Positions 1 to 4,850 of a stretch of 9,228 nt of DNA are shown piece by piece (position 1 is the stretch's first letter; each line of letters begins with the position of its first letter). The translations under genes were made by a program, and so were the position numbers. The DNA comes from Candidatus Woesebacteria bacterium (GTDB taxonomy: Bacteria > Patescibacteriota > Microgenomatia > UBA8517 > UBA10165), in contig NZCP01000010.1 of NCBI GenBank assembly GCA_002686465.1, positions 1 through 9,228 on the forward strand, in the 5' to 3' direction. The notes under the pieces are model-generated. The model was not told the DNA's origin. It did not search any database and saw only the letters and a program-made list of their open reading frames with translations.

Positions 1-677
1 AAAATGTCCGTTATATTTGGGACTTCGATTACATTTAATTTATTTCCAAATTCTATGCAGGCAGCTTTAATGTTTTCTTTGACCTTTTCGAAATCATAAG
101 GATTATCCTCATCAACCCCACCAACATTTCTAAGCGCTATGCAGCATTGGCCAGATCTATTTATCGCTTCCTTTACTAACGCTTTATGTCCGTCATGAAA
201 AGGCTGATACCGACCTATTAACAATGCGGTTGGAGCTTGATCATTCCAGCTTTCGGAACCACGAATATACTCTAGCACTATCTCGCACCATTCCTTTGTT
301 GTCCCTTCTGTTAAAACTAGATCAGGATTCTTGGGGGGCTCAAATATTTTATTTGTATCCTCGAACCTTCCTTCCTTGATTCTGTCTACCCATATTGTAA
401 TATCTGCGTTAAAGGTTTTTCTTGTTTCTGGCGTCGGACAAATGAAATCTGCCACGGCATATTGACCACTTTCCGCAACCCAATCACACAGCAGGCCCAT
501 GCGACGAGCTTGCTCTTCTCGATCTTCTTTCGTAAACCCAAGATCTTTATTTATTTCATTCCTCACAATGTCGGCATTAAACCATACCGCATTTAAACGA
601 GGAACCAATATTTCTGCTAAAGAGGTTTTGCCTGAACCAGGCAATCCCATAATTAATATTTTTCGTTTAATTTTCAC
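1..677 (-). CDS. APS-kinase-like P-loop domain fused to HxGH nucleotidyltransferase domain (C-terminus beyond left edge)
   Basis: About 225 residues are visible; the frame runs open off the left edge, so the C-terminus is missing. The N-terminal domain is P-loop kinase-like: Walker A GLPGSGKT at residues 11-18, NADIVRNEIN at 34-43, DFICPTPETR at 77-86 and FEPPKNPDL at 112-120, the last two resembling adenylylsulfate (APS) kinases. The second domain opens with GRYQPFHDGH at 155-164, the HxGH signature of NMN/cytidylyl-type nucleotidyltransferases. The family would suggest transfer of phosphate and a nucleotidyl group to a small substrate, but the substrate is unknown; sulfate assimilation is not implied by this alone. 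The GTG start at 675-677 is chosen because an in-frame TAG lies directly before it and the beta strand before the P-loop needs these residues. It abuts the upstream gene, and there is no clear Shine-Dalgarno. The two domains are well supported, the physiological role is not. Confidence 0.85.
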   Translation of the reverse strand, partial: MKIKRKILIMGLPGSGKTSLAEILVPRLNAVWFNADIVRNEINKDLGFTKEDREEQARRMGLLCDWVAESGQYAVADFICPTPETRKTFNADITIWVDRIKEGRFEDTNKIFEPPKNPDLVLTEGTTKEWCEIVLEYIRGSESWNDQAPTALLIGRYQPFHDGHKALVKEAINRSGQCCIALRNVGGVDEDNPYDFEKVKENIKAACIEFGNKLNVIEVPNITDI

Positions 678-944
678 CTAGAGAGGTTCGTTGTATATTG
701 GGGACTTCCCCTTATCTATATACAGCGGAACCTGTCCATTTTCTGAAAAAATTATGTATTTCTCTAAAGCGTCAATTAAGAGCTTCTGTTTTATTATTGT
801 ATCTTGTTGCGTCTTGAGCATTTCTCTTTGTTCTATAAGTGCCCCATGGGCAACACTTAACCTATGCTGAATGTCTGATATATACCATATGGCGTATATT
901 ATTATTGCTATGTAGGCTAACTCTATAAATATTTTATGTTTCAC
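678..944 (-). CDS. Small single-TM protein with predicted coiled coil (possible i-spanin-like)
   Basis: 88 residues from GTG at 942-944, preceded by AAGGA six bases upstream, one of the better Shine-Dalgarno sites here. The frame stays open to a TTG at 1049, but that extension overlaps a separate small membrane ORF and lacks an RBS. Residues about 5-23 (IFIELAYIAIIIYAIWYI) form one membrane segment. The next ~45 residues are charged and Gln-rich with heptad-like hydrophobics, suggesting a coiled coil, and the tail contains PLYIDKGKSPIYNEPL. An N-terminal anchor followed by a coiled coil is the architecture of inner-membrane spanins, and a lipoprotein gene lies just upstream, so a lysis role is possible. 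That is inference from layout only. The stop TAG is immediately followed by the GTG of the next gene, in the same frame. Confidence 0.7.
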   Translation of the reverse strand: MKHKIFIELAYIAIIIYAIWYISDIQHRLSVAHGALIEQREMLKTQQDTIIKQKLLIDALEKYIIFSENGQVPLYIDKGKSPIYNEPL

Positions 945-1077
945 TGTCTTTCCTTGATTGAGGTAAAAGCGTGCTAAAGTAACAAAATAACGCAACGCAA
1001 AAACTAAAAATGCACCCCAGATTCTGAAGCGCCGCCTGAAAAAGTGCAAGAAAAATATTGATATACGTCATAATCAT
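934..1077 (-). CDS. 47-residue hydrophobic membrane peptide
   Basis: Unrecognised. Starting at ATG 1077, the product is almost entirely hydrophobic (TYINIFLALFQAALQ, then GCIFSFCVALFCYFSTLL) with a short charged tail (SRKDSET). This fits one long or two short membrane helices. A strong purine tract GGAGGGGG lies nine bases upstream. An in-frame ATG at 1113, overlapping the lipoprotein stop, would give 59 residues. The TAA stop lies inside the start region of the next gene (11-base overlap), so the two are probably translationally coupled. Size, hydrophobicity and position between a lipoprotein and a TM/coiled-coil protein would suit a holin or antiholin, but no family match is claimed. Confidence 0.5.
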   Translation of the reverse strand: MIMTYINIFLALFQAALQNLGCIFSFCVALFCYFSTLLPQSRKDSET

Positions 1078-1086
1078 ACATAGCTT

Positions 1087-1094
1087 CCCCCTCC
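1087..1094 (-). promoter_or_regulatory. Strong Shine-Dalgarno tract
   Basis: Read on the minus strand this is GGAGGGGG, by far the most purine-rich ribosome-binding site in a window where most starts have none. It lies nine bases before ATG 1077 (47-residue membrane peptide) and five bases before ATG 1081, which would encode only 25 residues in another frame. The membrane peptide is the better product, but the spacing from GGAGG (12 to 1077, 8 to 1081) leaves some doubt. Confidence 0.55.
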
Positions 1095-1102
1095 AGGTAT
1101 AC

Positions 1103-1333
1103 TTACTCAGCATTCTTCTTACTCTCCTTCCAGAGCCTAACTCTTTCTCGAAGGTACTCTCCAAAGTAGAAATTATACGCATCTATATCGTCATTTTCTA
1201 CCGCAACTTTTATTTCATGCTTAAATACTTCTAGCCAATCTCGCTTGCTTTCATCAAAAACCGTATCAGCGGGCTGAGGGTCATGTACTGTAACACAACC
1301 ACACAAGAGAAACGGCAACAAAAACCTTATCAC
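1103..1333 (-). CDS. Small putative lipoprotein
   Basis: 76 residues from GTG at 1331-1333; an in-frame TAA lies two codons upstream, so no longer start exists. The N-terminus MIRFLLPFLLCGC is a short type II signal peptide: one Arg, a hydrophobic core, then a lipobox LCGC with Cys13 as the lipidated residue. The mature part is polar and charged (about 63 residues, ending KESKKNAE) without other motifs. A phage lipoprotein of this size next to a TM/coiled-coil gene recalls an outer-membrane spanin, although it is not proline-rich and comes before, not inside or after, the candidate partner. It could instead be a superinfection-exclusion lipoprotein. A lipobox implies export through the host Sec and Lgt systems. 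Confidence 0.7.
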   Translation of the reverse strand: MIRFLLPFLLCGCVTVHDPQPADTVFDESKRDWLEVFKHEIKVAVENDDIDAYNFYFGEYLRERVRLWKESKKNAE

Positions 1334-1348
1334 ATATTATGTTACACT

Positions 1349-1846
1349 TTAAGCGTTTACAAACTTTAGGATTTCCTCAATAGTAGCTTCTATGGGAGCA
1401 CTTGTGTTTAAAACCATAGAAGGCGTTTCGTAAAAATTAGACTCGTGGAAACCCTCCATTTCCTCCGTTTCCTTTATGACCAATTCATCAGAGATCGCTC
1501 GATCTAAACCCATCTCGCCTTCATTTCTCCGCTCTAACAAGACATCGGCGGAAGCTATACAGTATATTGTCCTCCATTTTTGCTTCGATTTCTTTATTGA
1601 ATCCAAAACTTCTATATTATTTCCCCCTATGCCCTTCCAATCCACCACGCTTGCAACGGGGGCCGTTCGTACAGCTTCTACGAATTTATCCCAACCCTCT
1701 CGCGATAAAAATTTATACGGGGGTTCTCCTTCGAAGAAATCACATAAATTAATGTGATTCTTGAATCCATGGGAAAGAAGAGTTTCTGATATTAACGTCT
1801 TCCCTGTCTTTTTATGACCGACGATGTTTAAATTAAAATTTTTCAT
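1349..1846 (-). CDS. P-loop NTPase, small kinase-like
   Basis: 165 residues. The N-terminus NFNLNIVGHKKTGKTLI carries a beta strand and a Walker A motif GHKKTGKT at residues 10-17, as in nucleotide or adenylate-kinase-like P-loop proteins. A later hydrophobic strand (RTIYCIASADVLLERR, about residues 92-107) resembles the segment before the lid region of small kinases, where a charged RxxxE patch binds nucleotide. No substrate signature is recognisable. The ATG lies two bases after the upstream stop, so it is co-transcribed with the DUF6557-like gene. No Shine-Dalgarno is visible. It could be a phage nucleotide or polynucleotide kinase, but only ATP/GTP binding is supported. Confidence 0.75.
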   Translation of the reverse strand: MKNFNLNIVGHKKTGKTLISETLLSHGFKNHINLCDFFEGEPPYKFLSREGWDKFVEAVRTAPVASVVDWKGIGGNNIEVLDSIKKSKQKWRTIYCIASADVLLERRNEGEMGLDRAISDELVIKETEEMEGFHESNFYETPSMVLNTSAPIEATIEEILKFVNA

Positions 1847-1848
1847 AA

Positions 1849-2358
1849 TTAAGGTTTTGTTGTGTTTGTTGGAGTTGTCTCATCGGACTCCAGTTCCTTG
1901 AATGGAACCAGCTCTTCCTCGCCGCTTTCTATACGATCAACAAGCTCTTTAAGCTTGTCTTTTTCTATCTTCATTCCTTCTTCGGTAAAACTCCAGAACG
2001 TCAACTCCCACAAGATGTGGGCCAGTGCCATCTGGTTTTCCATGGAAATCTCCACCCTTACTTCGCAATCAATTAACTCTCCCCATGCAACTAGATCTGC
2101 AGCAAACATTTCTTCGTCATCATTATTATGCAGGCAAACGTCAATGTAATCGTCCTCTAAAAGGTCACCTTTTTTTTCTACGATAACGATACCGTAAATC
2201 GGCTTCCCCTGTGGTTTAAGCGTTAAGGTTTCCCAAACGTCATCATACGCGTCGAGAATTAGATTGAATTCTTCTTCTTTATCTTTGTAGTATTCTTTTT
2301 GAAGAAGCCTTACTGTCTCGTCTCTATTACAATCCTTAAGTAGTTCTCTCAACGTCAT
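1849..2358 (-). CDS. Hypothetical acidic protein, DUF6557-like
   Basis: 169 residues from ATG 2358, giving the N-terminus MTLRELLKD; the frame is open to 2400, but that start overlaps the upstream gene by 65 bases. The pattern MTLxELL at the start and AHILWELTFWSFTEE at about residues 129-143 resembles a family of small acidic bacterial and phage proteins that I recall as DUF6557; this is from memory and not certain. The C-terminus is acidic and low-complexity, ending ETTPTNTTKP. No catalytic motif or membrane segment is seen. The gene overlaps the 3' end of the PD-(D/E)XK-like gene by 23 bases and is followed two bases later by the P-loop gene, so all three are one transcriptional and translational unit. 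Confidence 0.75.
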   Translation of the reverse strand: MTLRELLKDCNRDETVRLLQKEYYKDKEEEFNLILDAYDDVWETLTLKPQGKPIYGIVIVEKKGDLLEDDYIDVCLHNNDDEEMFAADLVAWGELIDCEVRVEISMENQMALAHILWELTFWSFTEEGMKIEKDKLKELVDRIESGEEELVPFKELESDETTPTNTTKP

Positions 2359-2935
2359 ATCTATCGTCCGCCTCATAACTTTTATACAGATCGTGGGCAT
2401 AACTCTCGTGTGGGAGTTTTTCTTTTAAGAAATCATAAGGTATAATAGTAAGCTCTTCAACCCTTGCCTTTGTTCCGTATTTGGGTCCGCCGCTATGCCT
2501 CAATTTCAGCTTAAAGTTTTCATAATCATTTTCTCCCGTATGCTCATCGAACTCAACATATTTCGTGCATACCTCTTTGAGCCCTTCCGTCGGAAAAACA
2601 AGAAATTCTCCTTTTCTAAAGAAAACCATAAAATCAGATTGCGTTTTAAATGCAGTCCCGTCTCGCTTCCCTTGGTTTTTAGATATTTCAAAAAGTGCGT
2701 GACTATTATTATAACCCTTATTTCTTCTGAGGAATTTTCTTATAGATTTTACTTGATATGATTTGGTTTCGCCGCCTTTTGTTAAAAAGAAGTCTATATG
2801 TTTCCTGCAGTCTTCGTGCATTGATGAATGGGCCACTTCGTGACCCTCCCCCTCCATTGTCTCTGCGAAAACCTGCTCCGCTTGATTTCCAATAAATTTG
2901 CACGAACCAGTTTTGTCTTGTGGGTGTTTTCTCAT
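2336..2935 (-). CDS. PD-(D/E)XK-like nuclease-fold protein
   Basis: 199 residues from ATG 2935, preceded by AGGA five bases upstream. Longer starts at 2962 or 2974 fall inside the promoter. The N-terminal half has the order expected of a restriction-endonuclease-like core: a helix with GNQAEQVF (E20), then HIDFFL (D48), then a strand YQVKSIR (Q61, K63), i.e. E...D...QxK. The canonical Glu of the ExK half-motif is replaced by Gln, which some family members also show. The rest has HALFEISK and FMVFFRKGEFLVFP strands. Role would be DNA cleavage or repair, or a nuclease-fold protein that lost catalysis. It is first in its operon, directly after a sigma70-type promoter with an extremely short leader. 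Confidence 0.65.
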   Translation of the reverse strand: MRKHPQDKTGSCKFIGNQAEQVFAETMEGEGHEVAHSSMHEDCRKHIDFFLTKGGETKSYQVKSIRKFLRRNKGYNNSHALFEISKNQGKRDGTAFKTQSDFMVFFRKGEFLVFPTEGLKEVCTKYVEFDEHTGENDYENFKLKLRHSGGPKYGTKARVEELTIIPYDFLKEKLPHESYAHDLYKSYEADDRYDVERTT

Positions 2936-2945
2936 AATTCCTACA

Positions 2946-2974
2946 ATACTACCATAATGCATAGGAAAAGTCAA
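2946..2974 (-). promoter_or_regulatory. Sigma70-type promoter with extended -10
   Basis: On the minus strand: -35 TTGACT (2974-2969), a 17-base spacer ending TGG (extended -10), and -10 TAGTAT (2951-2946). Transcription should begin around 2939-2941, leaving only a few bases before ATG 2935; AGGA of the Shine-Dalgarno would be at or next to the 5' end. It shares TTGACW-TTT and TAnTAT with the promoters at 6834-6861 and 8152-8180. Confidence 0.7.
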
Positions 2975-2975
2975 G

Positions 2976-3143
2976 CTATTTCCACTTGCAGTAGCTCGGG
3001 TCCGCCGCTCGCTTTCGTCGCATGTATTCTCTTTTTTGTTTGCGGCGGCGCTCTAAATCGCGGGCATCATAAGCCTTACGCGCATTATGTACGGCTTTTT
3101 CTCCTTTGGGGGTACTGGCGTATTTCTTTTGTCTATCGTCCAC
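2976..3143 (-). CDS. Small highly basic protein with TPKG motif
   Basis: 55 residues from GTG at 3141-3143, three bases after the upstream stop. The sequence begins (M)DDRQKKYASTPKGEKA and continues with dense Arg/Lys (ERRRKQKREYMRRKRA) to ADPSYCKWK. The KYxxTPKGxxA and AADPSYxxW segments recall short repeats found in phage and bacterial HNH-type or helical DNA-binding proteins, in which a basic helix contacts nucleic acid, but no HNH residues are present here. DNA or RNA binding is a reasonable inference from charge. The stop lies two bases upstream of the -35 element of the 2974 promoter, so the gene ends the preceding transcription unit. The start has no clear Shine-Dalgarno and may be coupled. 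Confidence 0.65.
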   Translation of the reverse strand: MDDRQKKYASTPKGEKAVHNARKAYDARDLERRRKQKREYMRRKRAADPSYCKWK

Positions 3144-3146
3144 TAG

Positions 3147-3344
3147 TTAAGACTTTTTTCGAATATTTTTTTTCTGATTTTTCGATTTTCGAAAAATTCT
3201 ATCGTAATTAGATCTGTATGTGTCCTCGTCAACTGGCCTGGGCGAATCGCCTTTCCCGCAGCCGCCCTTCATTCCAAGTTTCTTTTTCTTGCACCATTTT
3301 GAAAATTCTTTAGTGCTTCCGTCGTTGTCTCTGTCATCGCTCAT
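3147..3344 (-). CDS. Small basic phage protein, GKGDxPRPV...NYDRIF type
   Basis: 65 residues from ATG 3344. It has an acidic start (MSDDRDNDGS), a Lys-rich middle with Cys18 and Cys29 (KWCKKKKLGMKGGC), then GKGDSPRPVDEDTYRSNYD followed by RIF, and a Lys-rich tail. The GKGDxxRPV...NYDxIF combination recurs in small uncharacterised proteins of many tailed phages, as far as I remember; their function is unknown. Two cysteines alone do not make a zinc site. The gene lies 34 bases downstream of tRNA-Thr and immediately upstream of the 55-residue basic protein. A TATAAT at 3350-3355 sits only five bases before the ATG and has no good -35. Confidence 0.75.
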   Translation of the reverse strand: MSDDRDNDGSTKEFSKWCKKKKLGMKGGCGKGDSPRPVDEDTYRSNYDRIFRKSKNQKKNIRKKS

Positions 3345-3378
3345 GTTGTATTATATTTGATTTTTTATTTATTTAAAG

Positions 3379-3454
3379 TGGAGCCACCTGTCAGGATCGA
3401 ACTGACGACATCTTCATTACAAGTGAAGTGCTCTACCAGCTGAGCTAAGGTGGC
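3379..3454 (-). tRNA. tRNA-Thr (anticodon UGU), CCA encoded
   Basis: 76 nt folding as a complete cloverleaf: acceptor GCCACCT/AGGTGGC, D arm GCTC...GAGC, anticodon stem CTTCA/TGAAG with loop CTTGTAA (anticodon TGT at 3419-3421), five-base variable loop, T arm GTCAG-TTCGATC-CTGAC, discriminator U, and CCA encoded at 3379-3381. The D arm contains the expected AGCTGGTA. UGU reads ACA (and by wobble other ACN) threonine codons. It lies two bases after the stop of the preceding gene, so it is probably cut out of a polycistronic transcript. Phages often carry such tRNAs to match AT-rich codon use or resist host tRNA cleavage. Confidence 0.97.
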
Positions 3455-3456
3455 GA

Positions 3457-3660
3457 TTAGTCATCTAACCTTATGTCCATTTCTCCGTTACCAGAATTAA
3501 TTAATTCTTGGACCTTTTCCTGTAAGGCGCCAATCATAACAAAGGTGTTAATGTCAAACTCGTGCAGGTAGCGCTCCACCATGTCGTCTAATTCAAAACG
3601 AAATGCATCTGTTTGTTCGTCGTAATCCCTTGGACCTGAAATGTAGAAATCGTCTTCCAT
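3457..3660 (-). CDS. Small acidic hypothetical protein
   Basis: 67 residues, strongly acidic (MEDDFYISGPRDYDEQTD... ending MDIRLDD). The middle, DDMVERYLHEFDINTFVMIGALQEKVQELI (given here as positions about 25-54), is predicted helical, and the INTFVMIGALQ stretch is hydrophobic but too short to call a membrane helix. No family is recognised with confidence. The ATG sits inside a perfect inverted repeat (3658-3675) and has no Shine-Dalgarno. The stop is two bases before tRNA-Thr. It follows the terminator at 3691-3725, so it needs a new promoter or read-through; none is convincing in the 30 bases between. Confidence 0.7.
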   Translation of the reverse strand: MEDDFYISGPRDYDEQTDAFRFELDDMVERYLHEFDINTFVMIGALQEKVQELINSGNGEMDIRLDD

Positions 3661-3675
3661 ATACTATTGTATATG
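3658..3675. promoter_or_regulatory. Perfect inverted repeat spanning a start codon
   Basis: CATATAC-TATT-GTATATG: seven-base perfect arms with a four-base loop. One arm contains the start codon of the 67-residue protein gene. As RNA it would form a weak, AT-rich hairpin hiding the AUG; as DNA it could be an operator. No function is demonstrated. Confidence 0.4.
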
Positions 3676-3690
3676 AAGTACACATTTCTT

Positions 3691-3725
3691 AAAATACAAA
3701 GCGCCGCACCCATCGGGTGCGACGC
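3691..3725 (-). terminator. Rho-independent terminator
   Basis: Minus-strand RNA forms an 11-bp GC-rich stem (GCGUCGCACCC with GGGUGCGGCGC, one U-G pair, loop GAU; 3725-3701), followed directly by UUUGUAUUUU (3700-3691). It lies about 20 bases after the stop of the 80-residue membrane protein and is the only strong intrinsic terminator seen in the window. The plus strand has no U-tract next to the stem, so it acts on minus-strand transcription only. Confidence 0.9.
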
Positions 3726-3744
3726 CTCGATTTGTTAGTGTTTT

Positions 3745-3987
3745 TTAATCAGTGCCGTCGCTCTGCTTCTGAAGCAGCCCGACAAGCAATAAAAGGGTGA
3801 TTAAACCAGCGAGACTGGCCCCTTCTCCAACAAAACCATTTACGATGGCTTGTAGATTGCCGATGACATTCATGCCTGCGGCTTCGCCGAATACCACCTG
3901 TGCGAGCACAAGTAATCCAACGATTGAGATTAGCACTGTGAATAGACCGCCGATGGCAGTCCTGACTGTATTTACTACGTTATTCAT
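3745..3987 (-). CDS. 80-residue two-helix membrane protein
   Basis: Unrecognised, but clearly structured. A short polar N-terminus (MNNVVNTVRTAIGG) precedes a first hydrophobic helix at about residues 15-33 (LFTVLISIVGLLVLAQVVF). A Gly/Ala-rich loop follows, and then a second helix at about 57-73 (ASLAGLITLLLLVGLLQ) and a polar tail KQSDGTD. The layout resembles VirB2-type pilins, small coat-like proteins or two-TM holins; no signature decides between them. Composition is richer in Ala, Gly and Val and more GC-rich than the Lys/Ile-rich neighbours. A dedicated strong terminator follows, which suggests high or separately controlled expression. The start has no Shine-Dalgarno; upstream AAAATAAATAAC is reminiscent of, but does not match, a T4-type late promoter. 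Confidence 0.75.
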   Translation of the reverse strand: MNNVVNTVRTAIGGLFTVLISIVGLLVLAQVVFGEAAGMNVIGNLQAIVNGFVGEGASLAGLITLLLLVGLLQKQSDGTD

Positions 3988-4015
3988 ATGTTATTTATTT
4001 TAGGGTTTGTGAAAG

Positions 4016-4381
4016 TTATTCTATTCTTATTTCTTTCCAGTATACTTTTCCGTCTTTTATTAAATCTCTAATTTGTCTCTGCTTTTTTGTTAATTGAGCC
4101 CGACCGCTTTTAATCTCTACGATGGTAATTGCTTCTTTTGAGAATGAAATATAATCTATAGGCTTTCCTAGAAAAGAGCACTCCTCTGGATTGAATTCAA
4201 ATGATTCAAGAAATGGAGCTATTGTTTCTGAGATGTGGCCGAGTCTTACTTCGCTGCTTTTTTTCTGTGATAAAAGTTTTTTATATCGAGCCTCTGATTT
4301 TCTTCGAGAAGCCTTTTCTTTAACGAAAAGAAAAAATAGTATAATGATTATTATACTTGTGATGATGTATTTTTCTACCAT
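4016..4381 (-). CDS. Membrane-anchored Holliday-junction-resolvase-related nuclease (Endonuc_Holl type)
   Basis: 121 residues from ATG 4381. Residues 5-20 form a hydrophobic N-terminal anchor (YIITSIIIIILFFLFV), then a Lys/Arg-rich linker. From about residue 43 the protein follows the pattern of the Endonuc_Holl family (predicted archaeal Holliday junction resolvase-related): E52, PFL at 56-58, FLGKPIDYI at 70-78 with D76, IVEIKSG at 87-93 with E89 and K91, QRQIRDLI at 101-108, and VYWKEIRI at the end. E52, D76, E89 and K91 make a full PD-(D/E)XK set, so catalysis is plausible. An anchored nuclease would act on DNA at the membrane. The ATG overlaps the upstream stop in ATATGGTAG. The longer frame to 4438 lies inside the upstream gene and is not preferred. 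Confidence 0.85.
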   Translation of the reverse strand: MVEKYIITSIIIIILFFLFVKEKASRRKSEARYKKLLSQKKSSEVRLGHISETIAPFLESFEFNPEECSFLGKPIDYISFSKEAITIVEIKSGRAQLTKKQRQIRDLIKDGKVYWKEIRIE

Positions 4382-4614
4382 ATGATGAATACAGTTCTCT
4401 CGTCTAGAATCTTTCTTTTTTCGGGATACAACGTCCAATACTCATAGTAGTCTTCTCCTTCGTTCCATGGTTTTGGCTCTCTTACTAAGTATATTTGTTT
4501 TGTCCCCTTAAATGCATCATGGAATGGCGCGACATCCCCTTGAAAATCAGCAGCGCAGACCTCAAGATTTGGGTCTATGTTTTCTAGATGATCTATGAGG
4601 CACCGTACCTTCAC
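4375..4614 (-). CDS. Small phage protein of the 'MKVxxLIxxLxxxDPxxxV' kind
   Basis: 79 residues from GTG at 4612-4614, which overlaps the upstream TGA in GTGA. The N-terminus (M)KVRCLIDHLENIDPNLEVC matches a pattern seen in many small phage proteins: a helix with LI..L...DP..EV leading into a beta strand. The remainder is DFQGDVAPF, then IYLVREPKPWNEGEDYYEYW and a C-terminal strand ERTVFIIW. These proteins have no known activity; an adaptor or inhibitor role is only a guess. Its last codons ATA-TGG-TAG contain the ATG of the Endonuc_Holl-like gene, so the two are probably translated in a fixed order. Confidence 0.75.
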   Translation of the reverse strand: MKVRCLIDHLENIDPNLEVCAADFQGDVAPFHDAFKGTKQIYLVREPKPWNEGEDYYEYWTLYPEKRKILDERTVFIIW

Positions 4615-4850
4615 TTTTCTATTTCAAAAGCAATGCCTTCTCTTTTGCAATATCCAACCGCATAGCCCACGTTGTAATGAAATCTCTCTGCAAAAAGATA
4701 CATCGCCATAATTGCATACGGCTTCCAATTATCAATTGCAAAATGACTCCACAAAAGAAACCCTATAATTAATGGGGGACAAAATCGATTAAGGCAGTAG
4801 TCTATAATTGCTTGCGCCCCGCCAGTTTGTTTAAGTTTTTTCTTGCTCAT
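4611..4850 (-). CDS. Small membrane protein
   Basis: 79 residues, unrecognised. A basic start (MSKKKLKQTGG) is followed by a first hydrophobic stretch at about 24-39 (CPPLIIGFLLWSHFAI) and a second at about 43-55 (PYAIMAMYLFAERF). A Tyr-rich amphipathic segment and a charged end (EGIAFEIEK) follow. Basic residues before the first helix suggest the N-terminus stays in the cytoplasm. The gene overlaps its upstream neighbour by 20 bases in another frame and its downstream neighbour by four (GTGA). AAAGAAAATT before the ATG is purine-rich but not a standard Shine-Dalgarno. Confidence 0.65.
   Translation of the reverse strand: MSKKKLKQTGGAQAIIDYCLNRFCPPLIIGFLLWSHFAIDNWKPYAIMAMYLFAERFHYNVGYAVGYCKREGIAFEIEK

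Noticed and set aside
945..1049. Longer N-terminus of the TM/coiled-coil protein from TTG 1049.
   Set aside because: No RBS, overlaps the membrane-peptide gene, and the internal GTG has a good Shine-Dalgarno.
1004..1081. 25-residue frame starting at ATG 1081 behind the strong GGAGG.
   Set aside because: The spacing is good, but the peptide is short and featureless while the 47-residue hydrophobic frame looks like a protein. Kept only as an alternative.
1334..1362. TTGTAA-17-TAATAT promoter-like pair before the lipoprotein gene.
   Set aside because: The -10 abuts the GTG, so transcription would begin inside the gene.
2828..3211. Plus-strand 127-residue open frame.
   Set aside because: It runs opposite to three supported minus-strand genes and a promoter, with unnatural composition.
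3350..3355. Perfect TATAAT upstream of the 65-residue basic protein.
   Set aside because: No acceptable -35 at 16-18 bases and the start of transcription would fall in or after the ATG; AT-rich sequence gives such matches by chance.
3987..4004. T4-like late promoter (TATAAATA) before the 80-residue membrane protein.
   Set aside because: The best match is AATAAATA in an A/T-rich stretch and no other gene shows a convincing, well-placed copy.
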